41,501 nucleotides of DNA from assembly GCA_964483145.1 (NCBI GenBank), contig CAZAAK010000009.1, positions 1 to 41,501 of the forward strand, given 5' to 3'. How positions within the stretch are numbered: position 1 is the stretch's first letter; each line of letters opens with the position of its first letter. The position numbers and the translations under genes were made by a program. This DNA is from Colimorpha sp964483145 (GTDB lineage: Bacteria > Bacteroidota > Bacteroidia > Bacteroidales > P3). Below the pieces are notes generated by a model. That model saw only the letters and a list, made by a program, of their open reading frames with translations. It was not told the DNA's origin and searched no databases. Shown piece after piece: positions 1 through 7,458 of this stretch.

Positions 1-110
1 CTAGGCTTCGGGCTGGGTATTTATGCTCTTTTGAGTTTTACCGGACAGCAATATTGTGAAATAGAAGTGCGGTAGGCTGTTACAGGCATCATGGTAGATG
101 CAAAAAATGC

Positions 111-140
111 AAAAAGCAAGGCACAAACCTTGCTTTTTTT
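111..140. terminator. bidirectional intrinsic terminator next to tRNA-His
   Basis: A 7-bp stem (AGCAAGG at 115-121 with CCTTGCT at 128-134) around a 6-base loop is flanked by A on the left and T on the right, so it gives a U-tailed hairpin on either strand. Read on the minus strand it lies just past the 3' end of tRNA-His and is the likely end of that transcript. Confidence 0.75.
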
Positions 141-153
141 CTAATCCCTTCGG

Positions 154-228
154 GGTGGGAGGTGGGGTTCGAACCCACGACCTTCGGATCCACAATCCGG
201 CACTCTAACCAGCTGAGCTACGCCCACC
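154..228 (-). tRNA. tRNA-His (anticodon GTG)
   Basis: On the minus strand a full cloverleaf can be drawn. The anticodon loop is TTGTGGA, with GTG at positions 34-36. The T arm is GTGGG-TTCGAAC-CCCAC, and the D arm contains AGCTCAGCTGGTTAGAG. A G at position -1 opposite a C73 discriminator is the hallmark of histidine tRNA, so the gene is drawn from 228. CCA is not encoded. The acceptor stem has a C6-U67 mismatch; all other acceptor pairs are Watson-Crick. A good promoter lies 22 bp upstream and a terminator follows, so it appears to be transcribed alone. Confidence 0.95.
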
Positions 229-249
229 ATCCTAGTTTGAAATCGGCTG

Positions 250-280
250 CAAAGTTACTAACTTTTTCCGACATGGCAAA
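250..280 (-). promoter_or_regulatory. Bacteroidetes promoter for tRNA-His
   Basis: On the minus strand TTTG (280-277) is followed after 19 bp by TAACTTTG (257-250). This matches the Bacteroidetes -33 TTTG and -7 TAnnTTTG pattern, and the tRNA begins 22 bp downstream. It is divergent from the promoter of the methyltransferase gene. Confidence 0.75.
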
Positions 281-300
281 ATTAATTTGAAAAAAAAATG

Positions 301-308
301 TATCTTTG
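301..308 (+). promoter_or_regulatory. -7 box (TATCTTTG) before the TrmH-family gene
   Basis: TATCTTTG lies five bases before the ATG at 313 and after the in-frame ATG at 298. If it is the promoter, the transcript starts near 313 and the mRNA is leaderless or nearly so, which argues for the 313 start. No TTTG is found 19-21 bp upstream, so only the -7 half is supported. Confidence 0.5.
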
Positions 309-312
309 CCCT

Positions 313-1074
313 ATGATATCCAAGAATAAATTAAAGGAACTCGCTGTATATAAGCAACAAAAACGCTGCGATGAAGATTCTCTTTTTGTTGTTGAAGGAG
401 TGAAGATATGTGAGGAGGTTTTGGCTGCAAACATCCCTATTCAGGTCATCTGTGCAACAAAATTGTGGATTTTGCAACACCCTAATATCCCTCAGAGTGC
501 GCAACTATTTGAAGTTGACACAGATGCTCTCGAACGCCTTTGCAGTCTCCGCACCCCAAACGAGGTGTGGATGCTTTTGCAGCGCAGTGTTCTTGGTAGT
601 TTTGACGGCAATGGTGCTCCGCTCACGCTTGCCCTTGACCATGTGCAGGACCCAGGTAATCTTGGCTCCATTATCCGTACGGCCGATTGGTTTGGAATCC
701 GCAATATCGTTTGCAGTGAGGACACCGTTTCCTGTTTTAACCCCAAAGTCATACAATCCACTATGGGTGGGATTTTTCGCACGCAAGTTACTTATGCCAA
801 TCTCCCGGTATACCTTGCCGGTTGTGGCAAACCCATCTATGGAGCCTTGCTCGATGGTGAGAATATCTGGTCCGGAGCGGCCTCTCTACGATTGCCTCAA
901 GAAGGCGCTGTTTTGGTTATTGGTAACGAATCCAAAGGTATCTCGCCTGCTGTTCAGGCTTGTGTCACACGCCGCGTTGCCATCCCCAATCTCGGCGGCA
1001 CAGCCGAATCCCTCAATGCTTCTGTTGCCTGTGCTATCCTTTTAGCCGAATTGCTTAGGGATTTCAAAGATTGA
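313..1074 (+). CDS. TrmH/SpoU-family RNA 2'-O-ribose methyltransferase
   Basis: This is predicted to transfer a methyl group from S-adenosylmethionine to a ribose 2'-OH of rRNA or tRNA in the cytoplasm. The 253-residue protein has the three SPOUT motifs: DPGNLGSIIRTADWFGI near 112-128, VIGNESKGIS near 205-215 and IPNLGGTAESLNASVA near 225-240. The last two form the knotted cofactor pocket. The N-terminal part resembles the substrate-binding region of RlmB-like enzymes (FVVEGVKICEEVL). The ATG at 313 is preferred over 298 because a TATCTTTG promoter box lies between them. The exact substrate (23S rRNA G2251 as in RlmB, or another site) cannot be read from the sequence. Confidence 0.9.
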   Translation: MISKNKLKELAVYKQQKRCDEDSLFVVEGVKICEEVLAANIPIQVICATKLWILQHPNIPQSAQLFEVDTDALERLCSLRTPNEVWMLLQRSVLGSFDGNGAPLTLALDHVQDPGNLGSIIRTADWFGIRNIVCSEDTVSCFNPKVIQSTMGGIFRTQVTYANLPVYLAGCGKPIYGALLDGENIWSGAASLRLPQEGAVLVIGNESKGISPAVQACVTRRVAIPNLGGTAESLNASVACAILLAELLRDFKD

Positions 1075-1094
1075 ACAAGCATCTGTTAGCATAC

Positions 1095-1130
1095 AAAAAA
1101 ACCGATCTGCCTCCATGGAGCGGACCGGTT
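1095..1130 (-). terminator. terminator of the lipoprotein gene
   Basis: A long imperfect hairpin (AACCG at 1100-1104 pairing with CGGTT at 1126-1130 and a GC-rich inner part) is followed on the minus strand by a run of T. It lies 36 bp past the lipoprotein stop codon. It may also slow transcription from the convergent methyltransferase gene, though no T run follows on that strand. Confidence 0.6.
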
Positions 1131-1165
1131 GCATCAAAAAAAAACCAACAGAGAGTTGTCGCTAT

Positions 1166-1708
1166 TTAGTTGCTGGCAACGGTGCGGTATTTCATGTTGC
1201 CAGTGATGGTGGCGGAGAGGTTGCCAAGGATGGGAACAGCCACTGTGGCAGAGCCTTCGGCTGTGCTAGTCCACGTCATCACACCGTTTTCAGGAGCTTG
1301 GATGAGGGGGTGCGTCATGGTTACCAAAATGGAAGCATCTACGCCCAAGGTGTCAATGGCTAGATGAATGGTGTCGTTCTGTAGGTGAAGTCCAAGTGTG
1401 TCGACAGTGCCCTTGATGTACATCCCATCGGTGCTGGTCATGATGATGCCGTAGGTTGCATTAGGGTCTTTGGCTACGGTAACTACTTCTACGTCAAGGT
1501 CGCGGTCCACGGGGAAACTAGCCAAGTTCATGATGTTGATGGTGAGGTCGGTAGTGCGGGTCATCAGATATTTGCCAAGGTAAGGGGTAATGTCTGGTTT
1601 GCGCTCTTCGGTGGTGTTGCCATTGCCGGGTGTGGTGTCATCTTCCTTTTCGCAACCACAAGTCAAAAGTGCAACAATGGTCATCATTGTGAAAAGAAAC
1701 TTTTTCAT
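1166..1708 (-). CDS. putative lipoprotein of unknown function
   Basis: The 180-residue protein starts with a classic lipoprotein signal: KK, a hydrophobic run (FLFTMMTIVALL) and Cys at 17 and 19. C19, preceded by Gly, fits the lipobox better. The mature part opens with an acidic, Thr/Asn-rich linker (EKEDDTTPGNGNTTEE) and continues as a beta-rich domain. Its alternating hydrophobic strands and a tail of the type GNLSATITGNMKY suggest a small sandwich or lipocalin-like fold. I do not recognise the family. It is monocistronic, with a -7 box upstream and a terminator downstream. The N-terminal features make a surface or outer-membrane anchored location likely. Confidence 0.8.
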   Translation of the reverse strand: MKKFLFTMMTIVALLTCGCEKEDDTTPGNGNTTEERKPDITPYLGKYLMTRTTDLTINIMNLASFPVDRDLDVEVVTVAKDPNATYGIIMTSTDGMYIKGTVDTLGLHLQNDTIHLAIDTLGVDASILVTMTHPLIQAPENGVMTWTSTAEGSATVAVPILGNLSATITGNMKYRTVASN

Positions 1709-1825
1709 GATGTGTGATTTTTATTTTTTAGTTGTTACGATGGGTTCTGCTAATCTTTTTTTGCCGCGTCCAACGCCGGAGGAACCCTTTTTGCCAGTGT
1801 GTCCGCATTGTTGTTTTTTACGGTG

Positions 1826-1833
1826 CAAAGGTA
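1826..1833 (-). promoter_or_regulatory. -7 box (TACCTTTG) for the lipoprotein gene
   Basis: The minus strand reads TACCTTTG followed by C, a good match to TAnnTTTGC. It is about 118 bp upstream of the ATG at 1708, implying a 5' leader of about 110 nt. No TTTG is present at the expected distance upstream. Confidence 0.45.
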
Positions 1834-2602
1834 CAAAATGTTTTTGATATGGTGAGCATTTTTGTGGTGTTTTGTGGGCGACTTAGTCAAAATGTATACA
1901 TACAAACAATTGATTTTAAATGTATTGTCATGTATCTTGAGCCGAGTAATATTTCCTTTGTCTAGTTCCTTCGATAGCAAATGTATGCTTGATTTGACAA
2001 TGCAATACTGTTTTTTCGGGTGCGGATGAGTAGTTCCATGCGGCAAGATATCGGATGCGGCCAAAATAGTGTAGATGAGATCTTCCGCAATTACCATGCT
2101 GTTTGCGGAATACTGCCGGAAGTTCAGGCTGAATAATCAATATTGGGTCGCGTACAACTGCAAAACGTTGTATGTCATCGGTATGAGGGATTTGCAGGCT
2201 AGTGAACTGGGAATGGTGCGGAATAGGTTAGGCAAGGGTGGGGTATAGGTGAGGTATATGTAACTTCGTCTTTTTATTTACCTTTTATTTACCTTTTGTT
2301 TAGGTTAGGTAAACAAAGAATAAAAGAAAAGTAGGAGAAAAGAAAACAAAATGTAAACAAAAAGACGAGTCTATCTATGCCCCACCTATACTCCACCCTT
2401 GCCCAACAGTAAACCAAAATCAAGATGAGAAACGGATGTGGGTTAATAGCTTCCTCCCCGAGGTGCACTACTTGCCGTATATGAGGCACTTTAATCTAGG
2501 CAGGGAAGCACTTAAATACCGTTGAATCAACAATCAAGCATTGTTTATAGCAAGACATGGAATACTATATGAATGCATGTTTCCTATTTTTTTTGGCTCT
2601 TT
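1834..2602. other. 0.77-kb intergenic stretch without a recognisable gene
   Basis: Short open frames exist on both strands, but none has a plausible start context, a recognisable motif or protein-like composition. The stretch is AT-rich. The only structure I can support is the long imperfect palindrome at 2227-2407. It ends at the thiL promoter. Confidence 0.6.
2227..2407. repeat. 181-bp imperfect palindrome, MITE-like
   Basis: The outer arms 2227-2253 and 2381-2407 are inverted repeats that match at 24 of 27 positions. An inner pair, 2267-2281 and 2353-2367, matches at 14 of 15. The middle holds short repeats of TTTATTTACC on the left and a purine-rich tract on the right. The whole could fold into one long hairpin if transcribed. 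It has no coding capacity. It could be a miniature inverted-repeat element, a structured RNA or a degenerate large terminator. No clear target-site duplication is visible. Confidence 0.6.
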
Positions 2603-2635
2603 TTTGCGATGAGTGGAGAAAAAAATGTATCTTTG
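2603..2635 (+). promoter_or_regulatory. Bacteroidetes promoter for thiL
   Basis: TTTG at 2603-2606, then 21 bp, then TATCTTTG at 2628-2635: a full match to the -33/-7 pattern. It places the transcription start near 2642, just before the ATG at 2658, and rules out the upstream in-frame GTG at 2613. Confidence 0.8.
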
Positions 2636-2657
2636 CACTTCTTTTGAGTGCACGACA

Positions 2658-3710
2658 ATGGAACATTTAGAATATCAAGAAGGCCGTACCGAGCTGGAAT
2701 CCCTTGGGAAATTTGCTATGATAGACCGCCTCACTAGTGGGTTCGCCCGCTTTAATAAAAGTACTGTCAAAGGTGTTGGCGACGATTGCGCAGTATTGGG
2801 TACTGGCAAGAGGAAAACGGTTGTTACTACTGATATGTTGGTGGAGGGTATCCATTTCGATATGATGTATACCCCGCTTAAATACCTAGGGTACAAGGCT
2901 ATAGCTATCAATCTCAGTGATATCTGTGCCATGAATGCCACACCCCGACAGGTGCTAGTGAGTATTGCCGTGAGCAACCGCTTTTCGGTAGAGGCTCTCG
3001 ATGAGCTATATGCCGGTATCCGGCTCTGTTGCGAGCGTTACGATGTCGACCTTGTAGGCGGCGACACTTCCAGTAGCCGATTGGGGATGGTCATCTCCGT
3101 TACCGCTATTGGTGAGGTAGAGAGTGAAAAGATTACCTATCGTAGTGGGGCCCGCCTTCACGACCTTATTTGTGTTAGTGGCGACCTTGGTAGTGCTTAC
3201 AGTGGGTTGCTTGTTCTTGAACGCGAAAAGGTAACCTATCAGGCCAATCCCAATTTTCAGCCCGACCTTGACAGCTACGATTACGTGTTGGAACGTTACC
3301 TCAAGCCCGAACCTCGCGCAGATATTGTCAAACTCTTGGCAGAGAAGGAAATTGTGCCGACATCCATGATTGATGTTAGTGATGGTTTAGCAAGCGAATT
3401 GCTGCATATCTGCAAGCAAAGCAAATGCGGGTGCGAAGTCTACGAGGAACGTTTGCCAATTGACTACCAGACCACGCGGGTCTGCTCCGAGATGAGCCAG
3501 AACATGTTGCCCGTCAGCAATGCCCTCAATGGTGGCGAGGACTATGAGTTGCTCTTCACTATCAGTCAGAAGGACTATGAGAAAATCAAAAGTAGCACAG
3601 AAGTGCACATCATTGGCCACATTACCGAGGAGGGTTCCCCTGCCGTTATGGTTACTCCACAGAACAGTACCATTCAACTGCGCGCCCAAGGCTGGAGGGA
3701 TAAAGACTGA
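2658..3710 (+). CDS. thiL: thiamine-monophosphate kinase
   Basis: ThiL phosphorylates thiamine monophosphate to thiamine diphosphate with ATP, the last step of vitamin B1 cofactor synthesis, in the cytoplasm. The 350-residue protein shows the ThiL/PurM-type motifs in order: GVGDDCAVL, TTDMLVEGIHFD (Mg and nucleotide binding), NLSDICAMNATP, GGDTSSS, MIDVSDGLASEL and LNGGEDYELLFT. The length is normal for the family. The ATG at 2658 gives the usual N-terminus (LGKFAMIDRLT follows shortly) and lies just downstream of the promoter. pcm follows after 41 bp and is probably co-transcribed. Confidence 0.95.
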   Translation: MEHLEYQEGRTELESLGKFAMIDRLTSGFARFNKSTVKGVGDDCAVLGTGKRKTVVTTDMLVEGIHFDMMYTPLKYLGYKAIAINLSDICAMNATPRQVLVSIAVSNRFSVEALDELYAGIRLCCERYDVDLVGGDTSSSRLGMVISVTAIGEVESEKITYRSGARLHDLICVSGDLGSAYSGLLVLEREKVTYQANPNFQPDLDSYDYVLERYLKPEPRADIVKLLAEKEIVPTSMIDVSDGLASELLHICKQSKCGCEVYEERLPIDYQTTRVCSEMSQNMLPVSNALNGGEDYELLFTISQKDYEKIKSSTEVHIIGHITEEGSPAVMVTPQNSTIQLRAQGWRDKD

Positions 3711-3751
3711 ACGCGAACTGTTTTCGCAGTACAAATGTAAGCACAACCAAT

Positions 3752-4438
3752 ATGAGTGTAATGATTTTGCCCGACCAACCCAAATATGTTGGCTGGCGTC
3801 ATCGTATGGTGGCACAACTCAAGCAAAGAGGTATTACCGACAAAAAAGTGTTAGCCGCAATGGACAAGCTTCCGCGGCATTGGTTTGTTGGCGAAACTCT
3901 GTTGGACCATATTCTGTATGATGTCGATCAGGCGGTCAGCATCGATTGCGGCCAAACAATCTCTAGGCCCTATACTGTTGCCTGGCAGACGCAACTTTTG
4001 GAGGTCAAGCCTATGATGACTGTCTTTGAGGTGGGTACCGGTAGTGGGTATCAGACAGCCATCCTTTGCGAGATGGGCGCCCGGGTCTATACCGTTGAGC
4101 GCCATGCGACCCTCTTCCGTAAGACCAAAGACCTATTGGCAGCCTTGCATTACAACCAGGCACATTGTTTTTTGGGAGACAGTTTCAATGGCGTGCCTGA
4201 GATGAAGGATTTTATGTACGACCGTATCTTGGTTACTTGTGGCGCGCTCCAAATTCCCGAGGGACTTATGAAACTGCTAAAGGTAGGTGGCATTATGGTT
4301 ATCCCCGTTGGCGACGAGGTGCAGCGCATGTTGCGCATCCGCAAGAATGGAGAAGATTCGTCTCAATGGTGCATAGAAGATTTGGGCGATGCCAAATTCG
4401 TTCCTATGCTGGAGGGCAAAGATTTTATTGCACGCTAA
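3752..4438 (+). CDS. pcm: protein-L-isoaspartate O-methyltransferase
   Basis: Pcm methylates isoaspartyl residues in aged proteins with S-adenosylmethionine, starting their repair. The 228-residue protein has the family layout: MVAQLKQRGITDKKVLAAMDKLPRHWFV at 19-46, the catalytic-loop GQTISRPYTVAWQTQLL at 67-83, and the SAM-binding VFEVGTGSGYQTA near 91-103 followed by VYTVER. It lies 41 bp after thiL on the same strand. Its stop codon overlaps that of the convergent SprT-like gene by 4 bp (4435-4438), so no terminator separates them. Confidence 0.95.
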   Translation: MSVMILPDQPKYVGWRHRMVAQLKQRGITDKKVLAAMDKLPRHWFVGETLLDHILYDVDQAVSIDCGQTISRPYTVAWQTQLLEVKPMMTVFEVGTGSGYQTAILCEMGARVYTVERHATLFRKTKDLLAALHYNQAHCFLGDSFNGVPEMKDFMYDRILVTCGALQIPEGLMKLLKVGGIMVIPVGDEVQRMLRIRKNGEDSSQWCIEDLGDAKFVPMLEGKDFIAR

Positions 4439-5070
4439 TCGGGGATAACTTGGGCTGAGCCGGAAATGAGGTATTGCTTGCCATCGTTAAGGTTTTGACA
4501 GATCCATCGGGTGCGGCGTTTTTCGATGGCGCGGAAATGGTAGCGAGGCTTGGCTACGAGGTGAAAGGAGATGTTAGGCGAAAGTTGGTTGAGAGTGAGG
4601 TCGGTAGCGGGGTCGTAACCGGGGTTGTGGCGTTGGAGGAGCTCTTCGATATTCCTTGCCAAAGAATGGCTTAGGGGGATGCGAGAGCAGTATCTGCGCA
4701 GGGGTGTGACAAGCTCATTGGGGAAGCAATTGGTGTACTGCAGAATCAGTTGGCGGTACTCCTCTTGCCATTCGTGACCATGGGGCTGCGGCTTGTTGCC
4801 ATAGCGTTCATACGTGTTGAGATGGGCCATTTCGTGTAGCAGAACCCAAAGGAAAAAATAGGGGTTAAGGTTGCCGTTGACGCTGATTTCATGAAATAGG
4901 TGACGGGGCTGAGGCCAACGGTAATCGCCAAATTTGGACCGCCGCTCACGGGCAATGTGCAAGCGGACAACATGTTGATTGAGGAAATCGTAGACTGGGC
5001 CAACAGCTGCGGCGGGTAGATAATTACCTAGGGTGCGTTTATGTTGTTCAGCAGTAGATGGTTCCATCAT
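4435..5070 (-). CDS. SprT-like zinc metalloprotein
   Basis: The protein (about 211 residues) belongs to the SprT-like group, whose eukaryotic relative Spartan degrades DNA-bound proteins; the bacterial role is not settled. It has the zincin motif HEMAHLNTYERYG followed by a third histidine in PHGHEW, as expected for SprT. The C-terminus has the usual RTRWIC...QYLISG ending. The open frame extends upstream to 5154, but that part overlaps the small lipoprotein gene and looks non-coding. The ATG at 5070 (or the adjacent one at 5067) begins MEPSTAEQHKRTLGNYLP and overlaps the end of the upstream gene by about 20 bp, suggesting translational coupling. Confidence 0.85.
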   Translation of the reverse strand: MMEPSTAEQHKRTLGNYLPAAAVGPVYDFLNQHVVRLHIARERRSKFGDYRWPQPRHLFHEISVNGNLNPYFFLWVLLHEMAHLNTYERYGNKPQPHGHEWQEEYRQLILQYTNCFPNELVTPLRRYCSRIPLSHSLARNIEELLQRHNPGYDPATDLTLNQLSPNISFHLVAKPRYHFRAIEKRRTRWICQNLNDGKQYLISGSAQVIPD

Positions 5071-5236
5071 TGGGGGTGAAAGGAGATGAAAGGCTCTGTG
5101 CGAAAGTGGGGCAGTCGCAGTGACGCCGTTTGCGGTGCTTAGGCATGTGGACACCCTTGTTGCTGCAGCTAGTCAAGAAGGATAGTAGCAATACTGCTGT
5201 GAACAGAAAAAGTATGAATCGGCGGGAAGGCTTCAT
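5048..5236 (-). CDS. small basic lipoprotein
   Basis: This 62-residue protein has RR, a long hydrophobic run and the lipobox LTSC with Cys at 24. The mature part begins CSNKGVHMPKHRKRRHCDC, very basic with two more Cys. No enzymatic domain fits in so small a protein. It lies upstream of the SprT-like gene and overlaps it. A second small lipoprotein at 37949-38152 has a similar mature start (C, N-K-G-V, aromatic or His, M, then P-K and basic residues). I cannot assign a function; an envelope-anchored basic peptide is what the sequence shows. Confidence 0.75.
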   Translation of the reverse strand: MKPSRRFILFLFTAVLLLSFLTSCSNKGVHMPKHRKRRHCDCPTFAQSLSSPFTPNDGTIYC

Positions 5237-5341
5237 GAATGGAGTATAACGTAGTTAGTCGGGATTTATTGTATAGTGGAGCTGGGCATTATGCCAAACT
5301 CGCCACGCCGTACAGTCCATGGGCACCGGCTGCGCTTGAGC

Positions 5342-6304
5342 TTAATGCGAGAACATAACCTTTTCGCTATTGAACATTTTGGTGAGGGCAAAGACGGCGA
5401 GAGCGGTATAGAGTAGGTCGGAGCCGACAGTGATGAGAAGTGGAACAAGTTCCATGTGGAAGGAGAAGATGGAAGCCATGCATTGGGCGCTGTTGTAGAC
5501 TGGGATAAGGTATAGCGCGGGGTTGCTCGGGTTGCCAATCATTGGGGTGAGGGCGGCTAGCATGATGAAGAGTGCGAGAGGGGTAATCATGGTGCCGGCG
5601 GATTTGACATCTTTAGCCCACGCAGAGAGGATGGAAATGGCGGAGATGATAATGAGTACTGTGCTGATGACAAGAAGCAGGATGAGTAGGTAGTCGCCGA
5701 AAGAATATATGCCACCGTTGAGACTTGTTTGAATGGAGACCTGCTCCGCGTGGAGCATTTTTGGTAGCGAAAGGATGATGCCTAGGAAACTGGAGAGGCC
5801 GCTGAGGAGTGCGAAGCAGGAGAGACTGATAATTTTGCCGAGGGCTAGTTCGCTGCGTTTCATGGGCGTAACCAGTAGGGTGGCGATGGTGCCGCGCTCT
5901 TTTTCGCCGGCGATGGCAGAAGGCCCTACGGCCATACATCCAGAGAACAGCAACATGATGATAAGCACTGGGATAAGATTACCCATGATGGAGCCGAACT
6001 CCTGAACATCGCTGCCGCTTTGCGCCTCGGCTTCCATTAGTGCAGCTTGCCGGATGGCATCGAGCGAGTCGAGGAGAGCCTCTTCGTCGGGGGTGAGAGG
6101 CGATTGGTAGAGTTGCTCCACGGTGGCTTGGCGGTCGGCTTCTTCCTGCTCGAACTTATTGAGCGAGAATATGCCCATGAAGGTATAGATAAGGTAGATG
6201 AGTAGCCCCGGCATAATGATGGCAGTGAAAACCAAAGATTTGTCGCCGAAGAAACGTGCGAATTCCTTTTTGATGATAATGCCTGTGTTGTTGTGCGGTT
6301 TCAT
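5342..6304 (-). CDS. ABC-2 type transporter permease (NatB-like)
   Basis: The 320-residue protein is the membrane part of an ABC exporter whose ATPase is the next gene upstream. It has an N-terminal helix (SLVFTAIIMPGLLIYLIYTFM), an acidic extracytoplasmic loop of about 60 residues (45-105), then about five more helices. The conserved stretch GEKERGTIATLLVTPMKRSELALGK after helix 2 is typical of NatB/ABC-2 permeases. Its ATG overlaps the ATPase stop codon as ATGA (6301-6304), a strong sign of coupling. It is somewhat shorter than NatB. The exported substrate is unknown; Na+ is a name-based guess only. Confidence 0.9.
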   Translation of the reverse strand: MKPHNNTGIIIKKEFARFFGDKSLVFTAIIMPGLLIYLIYTFMGIFSLNKFEQEEADRQATVEQLYQSPLTPDEEALLDSLDAIRQAALMEAEAQSGSDVQEFGSIMGNLIPVLIIMLLFSGCMAVGPSAIAGEKERGTIATLLVTPMKRSELALGKIISLSCFALLSGLSSFLGIILSLPKMLHAEQVSIQTSLNGGIYSFGDYLLILLLVISTVLIIISAISILSAWAKDVKSAGTMITPLALFIMLAALTPMIGNPSNPALYLIPVYNSAQCMASIFSFHMELVPLLITVGSDLLYTALAVFALTKMFNSEKVMFSH

Positions 6305-7077
6305 TGTTCGTCTCCTTTTACAGTTTTGTATATTTCGAAAAAGCGGTCTTCAATAGAGAGTCCGTTGCAGACGGTCTCGAGGGTGTCGCAATGAGTGAGG
6401 CGGCCATCGATAATGATGCCCACACGGTTGCAAAGGCGTTCCACCAAACTGAAGATGTGAGTGGAGAGAATGATGGTTTTGCCTTGGTCGCGGAGTTCTA
6501 GGAGAAAGTCGGTGACGGATCGGGCAGTGATGACATCGAGGCCGTTGGTGGGTTCATCGAAAATGATAATGGCGGGGTCGTGCACCAAAGAGATGACAAT
6601 GCTGACCTTTTGTTTCATGCCGGTTGAGAGGTTGGCAACTTTGACCTCGGCGAATTTGTCTATGCCGAAGCGTTGGAAGAGTTTCTTTTTTCGAGCGAGA
6701 GCGATGGATTCGTCAACACCGTGGAGGGTGCTGAAAAAGTCGTAGAGGTAGTTGGGAGTGAAGAAATCCTCCAATTTGAGTTCGCTGGTGAGGAATCCGA
6801 TTTTGGCGCGGACCTCTTCGGGTTGGCTGACAATACTGCAGCCATCAATCCAAGCATCACCGAGGTCTGGCTTGATAAGGGTGGCGAGCATGCGGAGAGT
6901 GGTGGTCTTTCCGGCACCGTTGGGGCCGAGCAGACCAAAGATTTCGCCTTGGCTGACAGAGAAGGAGACATCATCAACAGCTACTTTTGATGTGCAGTGG
7001 GTGTGCTCCAGGCGTTGTTGTTTTTTCGATAGGGAGAAGGTTTTCTTGAGACCTTCAACTCGAAGGATTTCTGGCAT
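6301..7077 (-). CDS. ABC transporter ATP-binding protein (NatA-like)
   Basis: This cytoplasmic ATPase drives the permease encoded immediately downstream. In 258 residues it has Walker A GPNGAGKTT at 51-59, a Q-loop replaced by a FLTSELKLEDFFT stretch, the signature LSTGMKQK, Walker B IIIFDEPTNGLD and the H-loop STHIF. An insert of about 15 residues (SLSKKQQRLEHTHCTS) sits between the first strand and the core, as in several Bacteroidetes NatA-type proteins. LSTGM in place of LSGGQ is common in this subgroup. Confidence 0.93.
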   Translation of the reverse strand: MPEILRVEGLKKTFSLSKKQQRLEHTHCTSKVAVDDVSFSVSQGEIFGLLGPNGAGKTTTLRMLATLIKPDLGDAWIDGCSIVSQPEEVRAKIGFLTSELKLEDFFTPNYLYDFFSTLHGVDESIALARKKKLFQRFGIDKFAEVKVANLSTGMKQKVSIVISLVHDPAIIIFDEPTNGLDVITARSVTDFLLELRDQGKTIILSTHIFSLVERLCNRVGIIIDGRLTHCDTLETVCNGLSIEDRFFEIYKTVKGDEQ

Positions 7078-7160
7078 GATAGGGATGTTGTTTCTAGTGG
7101 TGCGGTACTAGTGTGAATTCGTTTGGAGTGAAACATTCTCCGCTATTATTTCCCGTAGTA

Positions 7161-7355
7161 TCAATCTTCTACGGCAGTTTTTGGGTTCTCTTTGGGGTTT
7201 TCGGGAACTTTTTTGGGTATTCGTTTGGCGCGTTTGAGAGCATCGGATAGAATCCACTCAATCTGTCCATTGGTGCTGCGGAACTCGTCAGCGGCCCATT
7301 TTTCGATAGCTTCGTAGACTCCCGAATCGACTCTGAGCGCAAACGATTTCTTCAT
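7161..7355 (-). CDS. ribbon-helix-helix (Arc-like) DNA-binding protein
   Basis: This 64-residue protein begins KKSFALRVDSGVYEAIEKWAADEFRSTNGQIEWILSDAL, matching the ribbon-helix-helix plan: a beta strand for DNA contact, then two helices. A basic, Pro-rich tail follows. Such proteins bind DNA as dimers, often to repress their own operon. It lies 103 bp downstream of the SPFH gene and 83 bp upstream of the ABC ATPase. A role in regulating this cluster is a guess from position. The Asn-Gly-Gln-Ile in place of a hydrophobic turn is the usual Arc-type signature (S-x-N-x-x-I-x-x-I/L). Confidence 0.85.
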   Translation of the reverse strand: MKKSFALRVDSGVYEAIEKWAADEFRSTNGQIEWILSDALKRAKRIPKKVPENPKENPKTAVED

Positions 7356-7458
7356 TTAAACTGATAGTTTTGAATTGGTGGGCAGTTGTGGGAATTTGGA
7401 ACAGGCGTGCATGAATGCGTTTGGTTCGACATCAAGAAGGTGGGCCTCCCCGTTATTT

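Noticed and set aside
1750..2097. Minus-strand open frame of 115 codons in the gene-free stretch
   Set aside because: It has no motif, no start context and an amino-acid mix typical of AT-rich non-coding DNA, and it overlaps the lipoprotein promoter box.
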